A stretch of DNA of 64,000 nucleotides from Brachycybe producta (taxonomy: Eukaryota > Arthropoda > Diplopoda > Playtdesmida > Andrognathidae), in NCBI GenBank assembly GCA_036925085.1, contig JAUPFP010000046.1, forward strand, positions 441,501 through 505,500, in the 5' to 3' direction. Both the position numbers and the translations under genes were made by a program. Shown here one piece after another: positions 12,181 to 24,010 of this stretch. Within the stretch, counting starts at the first letter, position 1; every line of letters begins with the position of its first letter. Under the pieces are notes generated by a model. That model did not search any database. It had not been told where the DNA came from and saw nothing but the letters and a program-made list of their open reading frames with translations.

Positions 12181-14524
12181 TTTTGCCTTGTTTTTAAGCA
12201 TTTCATTGATTTGTGTCGTTTAAAACTTCATAAACTGTCTTTTTTTACTTGTTTTTTGTCGTTGGAAGTTCACAACAGACGCGGGTAAATTTTTATAACG
12301 GCTGGAATGCGGCTACATCTAAAAGGAGATACAGTATTAAGAAAAATGAGAAATACGTTTCATCACTATTAGTCTATTACATTATAAAACCATATAAAAT
12401 TACTTTAAAATGATTATTTTCTAACTAATTAATATAATATGGCGTTTTTAATTTCAAGTTTAAAAAGATTCTAACAATTTTAAAATAAATATTTGAATAA
12501 AATTAGCAGATTAAAAACAACATTTCGAATCTCATTATCACTTTTCTCAACCGTTTTGTTACGAGGAAGTAAACGGGAGCGAAAATAAGAACCGGTACAA
12601 TTGTTGTCATGGCAACATCGCAGTTTAATACATAAAAAACCGAAGCACGATGGTATAGTTTATCTGAAATCTTCTTATAAAAAATAGTGCGCCGATTAAA
12701 AAAAAATCTATCGGCGGCGGTTAGTATTTAATATAAATTTTTATGGCGGGAAACTTAAATAAATATAAAAATATAAATTAATATTTTACAAAAAAAGAAA
12801 TAAATTTAATAAATAATTATTCATTTAATTGTATAATTATAAATTATTTATTAACTTATGCAATTAATTAAATTTTTTTATAAATTTATATAAAAAAATT
12901 CAAGTAAATTTAAATTTATTACAAATTTTATTAATTTTAATAATAATAGAAAAAAATATACTTAAAAGAATAATTCTGTATTCTAACAATTGTAAAACCA
13001 TTAAAAAAAACTAAAATACAGGAAGTTCTTATTTAAGTGTCATTATTTTTGTCATTCAAACCATTGTTATACCTATATGGGGGGAGGGCCCGGCCCCCTT
13101 CCTATACAATTATTATTAAAAGAGGAGAATATTTAAAACAAAACAAAGAAATACGAACAACAATGAAATACGGAAAAAAAGAAGAAAAATTAGAAACAAT
13201 ATTACGATCGATGCCAAATTACTATCATTAACACATCTTCATTCTAACCATTAATTTATTATTAAAAACTAGAAAATATACCTGTTCTTGACCAGGGCTC
13301 AAATATGAAAGTACCCTGAAATATACACATTAATTGTCTGTGATGATTGGCTGTCACGGTTTGTGGGTAGTACGGGTACTCAATGTTACCTGTAGGGTCA
13401 TAAGAAGTAACTTTGCAAAGTTTGGGATTAATAACTTTGCAAGCAGCTCAAAGGACCTGTGCCAGAAGAACTATATAGTCTGAAAGCAGCATAAAAATTG
13501 CATTGTCAAAATAACCTTTTAGAAAAATTCTCCCATGCAAATGTAAAATCTAAAAAATAGCAAAATAAATAAGAGTAAAAACTCAAAACACATTAACTTA
13601 ACCAGAAATAACGGAGCAAAATTTAATATTTAAAAATAACCACGGTAAAAAAAATATATTCAGAAGACCAATTTCCTGTTTCTGAAGGCCTGGTCGGCCT
13701 TCTAAATATTTTTGACCGTCGTTATTTTAAATATTATTAAATTTTACTGAAAAAAAAATAGCCTTGTTCTATGAATCCCTCAAATGATAAGTTTCCCAAT
13801 GCACAACATCCTCTGGAAGTCAACCTTAATACGGCTATTTGTAAAGTTGACAAAACACTTGAACAGAAATACCATTAAACAATTAATAAAATTCAATGAA
13901 TATACAAATTTTCAGCAATTAATTACAAGGAGGGAAAAAAAGAGAGAAAGGACAAACGAGAAATTGAGAGCTAAAAAGGAGGAGGTGGAGGAAGGAAGAA
14001 GAAGGTGTTTTTACTGAAGAATGGACACTAGAAAATGATTTATTAATGAATGGGTTGTTTCTACAATTGGTAGGCAGAAATAAAATAAAAAATGACGGGG
14101 ATTCTCCACCTACGACAAAAGAAAAAAAAAACAACAAAAAACATTGTAATGAGACATCATGTGACATAAACAACAATTTTTTTTTAGTAGTCAGTGTTCT
14201 AAATTCATACACAAAACTGGTTTATTATTCATTATCATCAAAGCAGATCCGAGAGACACAAATACATACCATCAACCAAAAAAACATACGACAACTCACT
14301 CGACCCTCCGTCTGTCCGTTCGAACCTTCGACGATCGAAGACGACGACGACTCGCAACTTTTAAATAATCGATCTTCTTGTCTCTACATTTAAAAAAAAA
14401 TAAAGGTAAGTTACGAATGGGACACCTTTCTTCGGCACGGTGGTTCTCTTTAAAGACGTTCCATCTGAAAAAAGAAAAATTATAAAAAGATAAAACAAAA
14501 GTAAAATTTCAGTAAATTCACAGA
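12181..14524. other. Intergenic region between CDK5RAP2 and the SOUL gene
   Basis: This divergent intergenic region holds an X-box, long AT-only stretches (12680-13010) and a G/C-rich palindromic island near 13078-13102. An imperfect inverted repeat lies at 13618-13748, with arms around AAAATTTAATATTTAAAAAT and its complement. The C-rich, CGA-rich stretch 14290-14380 is probably promoter or 5' UTR of the SOUL gene. I see no exon here. Confidence 0.5.
12603..12616. promoter_or_regulatory. RFX X-box motif upstream of CDK5RAP2
   Basis: GTTGTCATGGCAAC is a perfect X-box, about 420 bp upstream of the proposed CDK5RAP2 start codon at 12180 on the minus strand. It is the third perfect match in 1.2 kb. 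Confidence 0.55.
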
Positions 14525-17500
14525 ATGGATTTAATTTGGTACATTTGGACGTTGAGTTTTCTTTTCGTGGTTTGTTCTTCCGTGGATATGCCAGCTTACG
14601 ACGTCATCCAGGAACACGAGGTAATTTACATTTAATTAATTATCGGGGTAGCATTTATTTCAGTTTTGAGCTTATTAATATTTGCTGCACAATTAATTAA
14701 CATTATTGCGATTATTCCGACATGTTTAATTAAAATTGTTAAGATTATTCTGAAATAATATTTTAAAAAAATTGTGCGATTATTCTGAAATATTTAAATA
14801 AAATTATTGAAATTATTCTCAATTTAAATTGAGAATATTTTAAAATAATAACTAAAATGAATTAAATTATTCTGAAATAACAGTTAAATTATTGAAATTA
14901 TTCTAAATTTAAATTGAGAATATTTTAAAATAATAACTAAAATGAATGAAATTATTCTGAAATAACAGTTAAATTATTGAAAATATATTAAAATAATTAA
15001 AATTATTCTGAAATAACAATGAAAATTGTTGAAAATAATTAAAGTAACTGAAATTATTCTGAAAAAACAATTAAAATTATTGAAAATAATTTTAAAAATA
15101 ATAATTAAAATTATTGTAATTATTTAAAAAAAAAAATTAATTACAATTATTGCGATTATTCTAAAATATTTAATTAAAATTTGAGATTATTTTGAAATCA
15201 CTATTACAATTATATATGATAATTATAATAATTAATTCATAGTGAAAAATTACTAAAAATACTAAATTAAAATTATTAGTTATTCTAAAATATTAATTAG
15301 TTAAAAAGTGACGAAAAATATTAAAAAATATTAAAATCGCATTAAAAGGTATTTTATCAGTTTATTTTTTGGTTGATTTGACATCATAACCCAATTTTTG
15401 AATTAAAAAAAATTGAAAACAGTAAAAAAAAAATGAATAAAAATATGTATCACAAAAAAAAAATACCAAAAAACCCATATTTAATTCAGATACATTTTTC
15501 AATATATTATTTATGAAGTGGTATTATTGTCCGAATGTATTTTTTTTAAATGAAAAACGGATGCGGCCGAAGAGAATAAAAGAATTTCCGCTGTACGACG
15601 ACGAAAATAAATACAAAAAAAAATCATTGTACACACAGTTTGTGTGTTTATTTTGGTGACAATCTCATTATAAATCCAATTTAATGGCAATGAGCAATTC
15701 GTAATAAAAAAAGAAGGAAGAGAACAATGTCGAGCATTTCAATTAACACGCAATTTAATCCATTGTCCTTGTCAATTGTTTGTCAAATATGTAAAAAAAA
15801 AATCAAACAGGATATTTACGAGAAAAAAAAAGAAACAAAAGCCAAAAAAAAATTTAAACAAATTAGAAAAAAACAAAACCCAAATATTACGGTAGAAATT
15901 TAAGCCGTTAGAAATTCTCGAAACAAACAAAAGAAAATCAGCCAAAAACCTTAAAATCAAAATAAACAATTAATTGTTTCGGAAGATTTCACTTTTTAAC
16001 AATTTTACATTAAGAATGTAAATATGTTATTGAATTTTAAAAGTTTGTAATCGAAAAACCCGTTAAAAACCTCCCATTTGAATTTGATTAATTATTCTGC
16101 AAGCAACCAAAAAGGCCTATGGCAGAGAGACAAGAGTCCAATTTACAACATGCGAAATGCATTCGTAAAAACTCGAAAATTATAAACCCAATAACAATTG
16201 CAATATATTCCGGTGACCTTTTCTTTGTAGACGTACGAAGAAAGATCTTACGCTGCGACTAAATGGGTGAGTACGACGGATCGAGACCCGTTGAACGTTA
16301 AAGGGATGTACCTGAGGCTCTTCTACTATATGCAAGGAGCCAATAACGAAGGTTGGTTCGGTTGTTCTTTTCAAACATATACGCAAGTTGTAAAAAAAAA
16401 AAAACGGAAAAAACTTTTGGAATTCGTTACGAAATGTTCTAGGAAAAAACCTCGAGATGACGGCTCCGATGCTCAGACATTTTCGCTATGACGGTAACAT
16501 TACGATGTTACTGTACTTGCCGACTTCTCTACAGGACGAACCACCGTTACCGACGGACGTAGCGGTCAATATCACCGTACTTCCGGCCGGCAACTACATG
16601 GTCCGGTAAGAAATCGAGTTTCATTTGGGGGAAAATAAAATCGATCTTCATTTAAGTAGAATTATAGATTTAGGTCTGTAATTTAATTAAAAGAAATTTA
16701 AAGTTTATTTTAAACTAGGAGAGTAAAAGAGTTGAATAAAACTATTTTCAAGATGATAATTTTCAAAATGAACGTTCTAAAGACTGTTTTTAATAAGCCG
16801 ATTTTCGTATTTCGCTTTCGGCCATCAAAAACATTATTTTTCGCATTTTTAATCTTTAAAAAACGGCCCGAAAAAGTTTATTTTTAAAGATATTGTCGCT
16901 AAAATAAATTTTACATAAATTATTGATATTTACTTTTCTAATTTAATTAAATTTTAAATGTTTACAAAACAATTCAAAGTGTTTTTTTAGAAACTAGAAT
17001 AGTAAATGAATTAAAGGACACACTTTCCTGTTGATAATTGATATCTTTCAAAATAAACTTTTATGACAGTTTGGAAATGATGAAATTGTTATAGTCACCT
17101 AACTGTGAACTATAGCTTGTGACGTCAGAAAAGATTTTACCGAAAAGTTTTATCTTAATTTCTCAACTGGAAGGGGGGTAACAACAAAAGTACTTGAAAA
17201 ACGTTTTTCTTTTAAACTGTTGAAAACGTCTGCTATTAAAATGACACTAGTCAAACTTTTTGGTTAACCCCTCTGACGTCACAAGCTTCCAGTAACAGGG
17301 AAGCAACTGTAATTTTTTTTTAACGGTTGCAGACAAGTTTTTTTTCTTCCGTTTTTTGTCCAAATTTGAAATGAAAAAAGAAATTGCCGAAATTCAAACT
17401 GCCATAAATAATTTATTTTAAAAATTATAAACATGAAAATCTCCTCTATTCATTTACTCTTCTAGTTTCTAAAACACTTTCCATTTACATAATCTAGAGT

Positions 17501-17763
17501 TTCCCCTCAATGTTCTCCTTCATTGTGTATTTTCTATTATATATTTCTAAAGGCAATTCGGAGGATTCGCAAATGACGAAATCTGGATCGAAGAACGAGA
17601 CAAACTCAAAGAAAGTGTCGGAGAGAACGAGAACGTGACGTACGACGAGTATTACGCTGCGAGTTACAGCGGAATGCATGACGTCGTCGACAGACGGAAC
17701 GAAGTCTGGTTACCGATGCGAAACACGCAACAACAACAAGATCAACAAATGAACGAAGAATGA
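14525..17763 (+). CDS. SOUL/HEBP-family heme-binding-type protein with signal peptide
   Basis: Exons are 14525-14620, 16231-16351, 16443-16605 and 17553-17763, giving 196 residues; human HEBP2 has about 205. The family binds heme or porphyrin. The sequence shows the family hallmarks in order: YEERSYAATKWVST near residues 34-47, the core MTAPM near residue 77, FGGF near residue 127, and RRNEVWLP near the C-terminus. Residues 1-19 form a hydrophobic leader (MDLIWYIWTLSFLFVVCSS), so the protein is probably secreted or luminal, unlike cytosolic mammalian HEBP1. It ends in a glutamine-rich tail. The intron after exon 1 is very AT-rich. The stop lies 68 bp from the stop of convergent CUTA. Heme binding is inferred from the family, not read from residues. 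Confidence 0.9.
16988..17475. mobile_element. Main-family MITE in SOUL intron 3, interrupted by another inverted-repeat element
   Basis: The left arm (TTTTTTAGAAACTAGAATAG) and right arm (CTCTTCTAGTTTCTAAAACA) bound the element. The middle (about 17095-17310) is a separate unit with inverted ends around CTTGTGACGTCAGAA and CTGACGTCACAAGC, so it appears nested. A similar CTTGTGACGTCA / CTGACGTCATAAG pair lies at about 34412-34593. Confidence 0.6.
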
Positions 17764-17831
17764 TTTTCGAAAACCAAAAAGAAACAACAATGACAAAGCT
17801 CCCTTTTATGACGTCATTCTCAAACCTCTTT

Positions 17832-18969
17832 TTATTTCTCTTTGACGACGGATCCGATCCAATCCAAATACGCCCGATTCCCTCCTTCGATCTGAAAAAA
17901 ACAACAGTTTCTGAAACTCCATCAAAAGTTTTTCTCGTTCTTTACTTCTCTCCACTTACGGATGTGGTTATGACTTCGCAGACGTCGTACGGATGATTCT
18001 CTCTTTCAAAATAAAAATAATAAGAAAAAAAAAACACCCCGTTTTTTAAAAAAAGACAGTTTTTAAAAGATGTGTTTGACCGAACGTACTTTACGAACGT
18101 CGTCAGTTGGCTAACGATCGAAGTTCTCGTTTTAATCATCTGTAAAAAATAAATATAAACACATTTTAAACTGTTTTAAACGTTTGTTCCCATTTTTTTC
18201 TTAATATTTTATTACTAGAAGTAGTTCTGCGTCTTCGTTCACTTTTCCTTCCCATTCGTATCTGTTAAGAATTAAAATACAAAGAAATCCGTTACATTTC
18301 AAGTCGTTTTTATCCAGAGTAGAACGCGTTTTTTACTGACACGGATAAAATCTTGGGAATAATATTCACACAAGCAGCTAATTTATTCTGCACCAAACCA
18401 CTGGAAAATACAAGAAATTAAAAATATTGATTAGATTTCTGGTTCTTCCGTCTGCATGAATTACTAAAGATGTACAAATTTTTTCAAATTTTTAGTAAGT
18501 TTTACAGCTCGTTGGCAAAGTTCTGTAAATTTCTATACATAATTCTGTTATTGTTAAGCAGATCTGTTTAAAAATAACTGATTTATGTTTAGAAACTTAC
18601 AGAACTTTGCGAAAGATCTGTAAAACTACTAAAAATCTGATTAAAAACTCGAGTTTTGTTGAAGATCTTTGGTCAAGTTCTGCATGTTTTAACAGATTTC
18701 TGCACATGTTTAACACAATTCTTCAAATCTTAAGAAATTTCAGTACTTTTGTCGATCTTTAGTAAAGTTCTACATGTTTTCTTAACAGAATTTTATAGAT
18801 TTTTAGTAGAATTTTGCACGAGTTCTACAATTTCTACACTTCAGAAAAGATTGTTTATATTCATCTTCGCTTTTAACTGTGCTATTTTCTTTGCAATCTC
18901 GTCGTTCGGCACTGTCACAAAGGCCATCGAAAACAAGTTCGTTTGATTCCCCTCCTCCAACTGAGACAT
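17832..18969 (-). CDS. CUTA: CutA1 family protein
   Basis: Six small exons in transcript order: 18878-18969, 18341-18400, 18216-18261, 18090-18139, 17960-18002 and 17832-17891. They encode 116 residues, close to the roughly 110-residue core of CutA proteins. CutA forms a stable trimer; in bacteria it is linked to divalent-metal tolerance, and in mammals to acetylcholinesterase and BACE1 handling. Recognisable segments in order are MAFVTVPNDEIAKKIA, NKLAACVNIIPKILSVYEWE, MIKTRTSIVSQLTTF, ENHPYDVCEVITTS and GGNRAYLDWIGSVV. All phases join. The start at 18967-18969 (MSQLEEGN) gives no signal peptide; an upstream exon with a leader, as in some animal forms, cannot be excluded. No single exon is longer than about 31 codons, so ORF scans miss this gene. 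Confidence 0.92.
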
Positions 18970-19718
18970 CGAAGAAGTTGTGCGATTTAAAACAAGAAGC
19001 AAATTGGGTGACGAAAATATCGAAAACTATACAAAATCGAAACAAAAAAACGTTGAAAAACAACCTCGAAATAGTTGAGACACCTAAAAAAACAAGTGAT
19101 TCTTACCAATAAAGCACTTCTAAAGGCAGACAGCAGCATTAAGACCAGAAAAGAAAACACGAATTCCAACGAAAACCAAAACGAAACGAAATTTTCATCC
19201 TAGAAGCTTAGTAACTTTTCGTCTCGGCAACACTGTACAATCAAAAAAGCAAAATCGTGGCAACACGGTCACACGAGCCACCAAGCCAAAACTACAACTG
19301 GCCGATAGCCACATAATTCGCCATTTTAAACCCAAACTACTAATAATTTATAAGAAAAACGGACGCAAAATGGCTGATAAGCGCTTCACAAGATTAAATC
19401 TAGCAACTCAATCTAACGAGCAAACTATACAAAATTATACCTGGCCAATTTAAATACCTTCGCCATTTTGAATCCATAATTACTAATCATGTAATAGCCT
19501 ATTGGATGCAAAATGGCGGACATGTACAAAACAAGCTCAAAGAGCGCATAGAACGCGGTTTGTTTACATTTGTAAATAGACGCCACGTGAGTTTTTCGCG
19601 GCAAAATTTGGTCCCGTTTGTATTCCGTCTTTTACGTTTATTTAAAGTTTTATTATTTTGCAACATACACAAATACAATTTGAAATTAGTAAAATTAACG
19701 ATCGGCGCGTTGTTAAAA
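18970..19718. promoter_or_regulatory. Divergent promoter region between CUTA and the Tudor-Schlafen gene
   Basis: This head-to-head interval contains repeated GCCATTTT / AAAATGGC motifs (near 19320, 19370, 19463, 19510), reminiscent of YY1-type initiator elements. Further GC-rich and CRE-like sequence (TGACGTCA at 19925) and an E-box (CACGTG near 19804) lie inside the proposed first exon of the rightward gene, which makes its start codon uncertain. Confidence 0.4.
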
Positions 19719-22607
19719 ATGAATCTCCACGACATTGTCTGTTGTAACGGACTGTGCGTGTGTCATTACACGGAAATGTTAATTGAAAATGGCGGGAAAC
19801 GTGCACGTGTCTCCGAAGAGACGACGCCAGAAGATCGCGATCTCGTTTCTTATTTCGCGCGTGCCGGCACAAATGCCGGCGCACGAGTATCGCGTGCTTC
19901 TGACGTTGTTGAGTCCGTTTCTTGTGACGTCACTCTGACAGAATTTCCCGCCAATTTTCAAAAATATTCCGAAATTTCGTTCAAAACAGAAACGCCTTCA
20001 AATAAAAGCAAAACAGACGCAGATTTTATTCAAAATGTATTCGAGATTAAAATGTCTTGCAATCGAGAAGTGCAAGTTTCGAATTTAAACGTCGCAGAAT
20101 TTTGCGAACGGCTGAAACGCGAGCTTAAAATGAAAACGCATTCGAATTGGTTGTTCCGCACTAGAATTGTGCCTAGTCAAATGACATATTCTTACTTCAT
20201 AGTCCATTTTAACCGCATCCTAGAAATCTGTAACGTAGACAAAACATCCAGCGCGTGGCGCCACGCGACGCAACCGATCGATTCGATCAGAGCCACACTG
20301 ATCAGAAAAGCGATCAAAATTAGAATTCCTTTAGACAATAAGAAAGACGGCGAAAATAGTTCGTACTTGAGCATTGAATCGGAAGTCGGTGATTCGTTGA
20401 CGAACGTCACGCAAGAATTAATACGAAAAGGTTATCACTGGTTAGAAGAGTTGCCGTCAAAGTCGGAAAACTTTGAAAAGATCGAAGCGAATTCAATTGC
20501 GTTTCAAGAAATTTCACTTAGATTCATTGACGTTTACGATGGAAGTCACTTCTGGGCTTACATTGGAACGGAAACCGACAAACAACTGAATGAAATGAAC
20601 AGATTATTAAAGAAATGGGTTTCGAAGTCAAACAAATGTTTCCTTTTAAGTAAAAAAGAAATAAAAACGAGACAACTTGGAGTCGGAACAACCGAGGTCC
20701 AAATTAAAGATTAAAATAAACTCATCGAGCGCACTTTTTTTTTAACGAGAGTACTTTTTTTTTCACGTTAGGGATTGAAGGAACTGATCGACGCCGGTGT
20801 TTCGTACATTCGAGTAGCCTTATTAGATTTGACCAATGATGACGTGACTTTCTGGTGCCTCGATTACGCGATCATCAAAAGCGTTTCATTTCAAACACTC
20901 GGCTTACGAAATCTACCATCGAAATTGAAACAGATTTCACCTTTAGCTAAATTTTGCACAATCGAGGGTAATTAAATAACGACATCCCGTTAAAATCTCG
21001 AGTTTAAAGTCGCTTTAAATTCATTTCAGGTTTACATTCGAAGCCGATCGAAAGTATCGTAAAAACGAACGCAACAATTTTAATCAGTATGATGGAAAAA
21101 GTTCCATTTAAGCGTAAATTACACTCGCTAAATTATTTGTTTGTGGTCTTATTTATAAGAAATTTAATATTTCCGACAGTCGATTTAACTTGCGAAGAAA
21201 AATTAATCGCTACGATGATGAATCTTTGTCGTTGTCCTTGGGAATCGCTGCAGAAATTCGGATTTCTCTGTATTGCGACGGCCGTTACGACGTCCGCCGT
21301 TGACGATAAATATCACTGCGAACGATTTCTTCCTCTCGTAACTTTGTTTCTTCGTGCGTTAAACCGAAAAATCCGATCATCATATTTTATCACCGAATTC
21401 CAGTTACATTTCGCGGTTTGTTCTTTACAGAGTTGGCTGCAAGAACGATCGAAAAACAGTCGAATGATTCGATAGAAATCGTCACGTCCACGTCGTCCTC
21501 TTTGCGCGACGTTATGTTAAAACAGTCCACTAAATTACGACATCATTTCGTGAAATCGGACGGTATAATTTCTCTATTGTGGTAATCGATCGAGAAACAT
21601 AATTCGGGCGAAATCTTCTTTTTAATTTGCAGGTTTTTCGATTATGATGCGGTTCTTGAGTATTAACTCGATCAAATGGAATGATAAAATCGAGATTTGG
21701 AAACTGCTTAAAGTCGTTTTCGGACCGTCATCTAATTTTCTCTACAACGGAATCAAAGAAAGGTATAATTACGGCTGGTTTTCAAGGTGTAAACGTCGCC
21801 CTTCGAACTCTTTGATTATTCTGCCACTCACTCGAGTTAAGTTTCTCCGCATTTAAAACATTAAAGGCAGAAGAATCAAAGAGTTCGAAGGGTGACGTTT
21901 ACACTTTAACACTCACTCCTTACGTTCTAACACAAAACAGTTCCGATACGATCTATGGACGGAGAAGGCCAATTCGGAACGGGCGAATGGACGTTTGGAA
22001 ATCAATCGAAAAGCAAAACCTCAACATAGAAGTAGAGAAACAACAATTGGAAACATCGAAACGGCCGATCACTTTCGATCAGAGAACGAGAAACGAATAT
22101 CTCGTTATGTACAGGAGACTTGAGTGTAACGAAAACGAGAACGTGTTAATCTACCAAGGAAACACTTTCGAGAAAATCGTACATCCGACGATAGTCAACG
22201 GCGTCTGTGCGATTCTAAATTCCGGACGTGGAGGGTCCATTTATTTCGGTTTGAATCAACGTCGTACAATCTTCGGAACAAAACTGGACAGAAATATGAG
22301 AAACGATATTAGATTAACTTACGATAAGATGTTTCGAAATGAAATGATACCGGAAGCCCTCCCTACGACCTTGAAAGTACGGTTCATTAGAGTCTTTAAA
22401 TGGAACGAGTTGAAAGACTTGACGAAAGACCACGGCTTTTACGTCCTTCAGATCGAAATTGCGTCCAACAACGGTAACTTGTACACGAATAAGTACGGCA
22501 GTTGTTTCTACTTTGAAGGTGGCCATGTCGTAAAAGTGTCGACGCAACAGATGAGAGACAGAATTGTGGCCGAAGCCGAGAAAAATTATCTGCAACGATC
22601 TTCTTAA
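19719..22607 (+). CDS. Extended-Tudor-like plus Schlafen (AlbA-type) domain protein
   Basis: Exons are 19719-20696, 20772-20967, 21030-21353, 21431-21562, 21633-21762 and 21941-22607, for 808 residues. Residues about 285-400 look like an extended Tudor domain: FIDVYDGSHFWAYIGTE, then YIRVALLDLTNDDVTFWCLD and LRNLPSKL in the order of a Tudor barrel. Residues about 410-590 are helical and ARM/HEAT-like. Residues about 640-795 are Schlafen-like: NGVCAILNSGRGGSIYFGL matches the family's glycine-rich core, and a second block is FYVLQIEIASNNGNLYTNK. One expected catalytic Glu after ENENV appears to be Leu. Schlafen domains are RNases, and in nematodes Schlafen and eTudor proteins cooperate in piRNA processing, so an RNA-processing role is inferred. 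The start is uncertain (in-frame ATGs at 19506, 19719, 19779 and about 20051), and the exon 1 donor (GTCCAA) is weak. Confidence 0.75.
21788..21906. mobile_element. TIR-only hairpin derived from the main MITE family (Tudor-Schlafen intron 5)
   Basis: Arms of about 40 bp, containing CGCCCTTCGAACTCTTTGAT and its complement, face each other around a spacer of about 35 bp. The arm sequence matches the outer ends of the main MITE (compare 31845-31880), so this looks like an internally deleted copy that kept only its tips. It fills most of intron 5 (21763-21940). Confidence 0.65.
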
Positions 22608-24010
22608 TCTCGATATTAGCGAATTCAAAGCCTTATTTCATTCGTGTTTTAATTAATAGTAATTTTTTTGTTTATATTCGTTTTAAAAACAAGTTTAATA
22701 AAACTTTTTTAAATTGTTTTAAAAACTAGAAGAGTAACTGAGGTCACTTGAGGTCGTGTGAACGGGTGCCTCTCAAATTCTGCTTATTCTGTCTTTCAGA
22801 AGAGCAAAATTAAGAGAAACTGGAAAGTGTTTTAGAAACTAGAAAGGTAACTCAGTCACTTAGGAGTATCACCATGTTTGATATTTTTCAAAATAAGCTT
22901 TATTACGTCAGTTTCAGAAAATAACCCAGCAGACGATATTTTTTTTATTCATTTTCGTCTACAAAATGTTTATTTTGAACGATATCGCCAATAAAATATT
23001 ATCAAGCGATTCCGGCTACCGTTCTAGTTTCTAACACATTTTCAATTTTTCTTTATTGCTGCTCTTCTGAAACTACAGAAAGTTCAAAAATCACCTGTTA
23101 ATAAAACACCTTTTGGGTTCATCTGAGAATGCCTTTTTTAAAAAATATACAGTGTATTTCATTTTGAAATGTATGTTTGAGATTAATGATTGAAAAAGCA
23201 AAAATCGTGAATTTAAAATTGTCATAAAAAAGTAAAGATATCAACATTTACTCTTCTAGTTTCTAAAACACTTTTTATTTCTTCTTAATATGTAAAATAA
23301 CCAGAATTATATTGGATTATTCTTATAAAAATTTGCATATTTTTTCCTTATAAAAACGTCTTTTCAAGTTTTTGTTTATTCTAGTATTTATTTCATCTCG
23401 TTATTGTTATTAAAGTTTAATTAAAAAACACAGCAATGAAAAGTGAAAACATTAGTCAATTATTTCATTTTTCAACTTTTAAAGTTGATAACTCATTTGA
23501 ATAAAACAGTTAAAATATACAAATAATAATTTTCATTAAAATATATTGCAAATAAAAGTTTAACGTCGTCGACATTTCGAACCGAATAAAAATGAAACTT
23601 AAGATATTATTTTACGAAAAGTAACTCTAAAAAAAAAGAAAATCCGTTAAATTTTATCAAATAAAAAATAACTTATATAAAAAGTAACTTTCCAAATAGA
23701 ATCCAAAGGAAAACCAGTTCCTTATTTTGAAATATCTGAATATTACTGAATTTTCTTTTGTACGTTTCTCAATTTAAGTGAGAATTTTTTTTTCTCGTAA
23801 AAAAGGGTTAAGAAGAGAGAGAGAGAGAAAGAGAGAGAAAAAACCCTCCGAATCATTTCACGCAAATATTTACACAAATCTGACTAGAAAAAACGCATCG
23901 TTCCCACCGTTAAGTTTCGTAAAAATGTTCGAAAGTTCAAAATCGAGACCCATTTTTTTTTAAATTTATATCGTCGTTGTTCAACATTTTCCTTTCGACT
24001 CTTCTTTATT
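22608..24010. other. Intergenic region between the Tudor-Schlafen and UBAC1 genes
   Basis: Convergent gene ends flank this AT-rich stretch. It holds two nested copies of the main palindromic MITE (22718-23273). A GA-rich microsatellite lies at 23815-23840. No coding exon was seen. Confidence 0.55.
22718..23273. mobile_element. Nested pair of main-family MITEs
   Basis: The outer copy begins TTTTAAAAACTAGAAGAGTA at 22718 and ends CTCTTCTAGTTTCTAAAACA near 23270. The inner copy runs from GTGTTTTAGAAACTAGAAAG at 22827 to GTTCTAGTTTCTAACACA near 23038 and carries the extended ends CTGTCTTTCAGAAGAGCAAA and its complement. Arm pairing suggests insertion of one copy into another. Confidence 0.6.
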
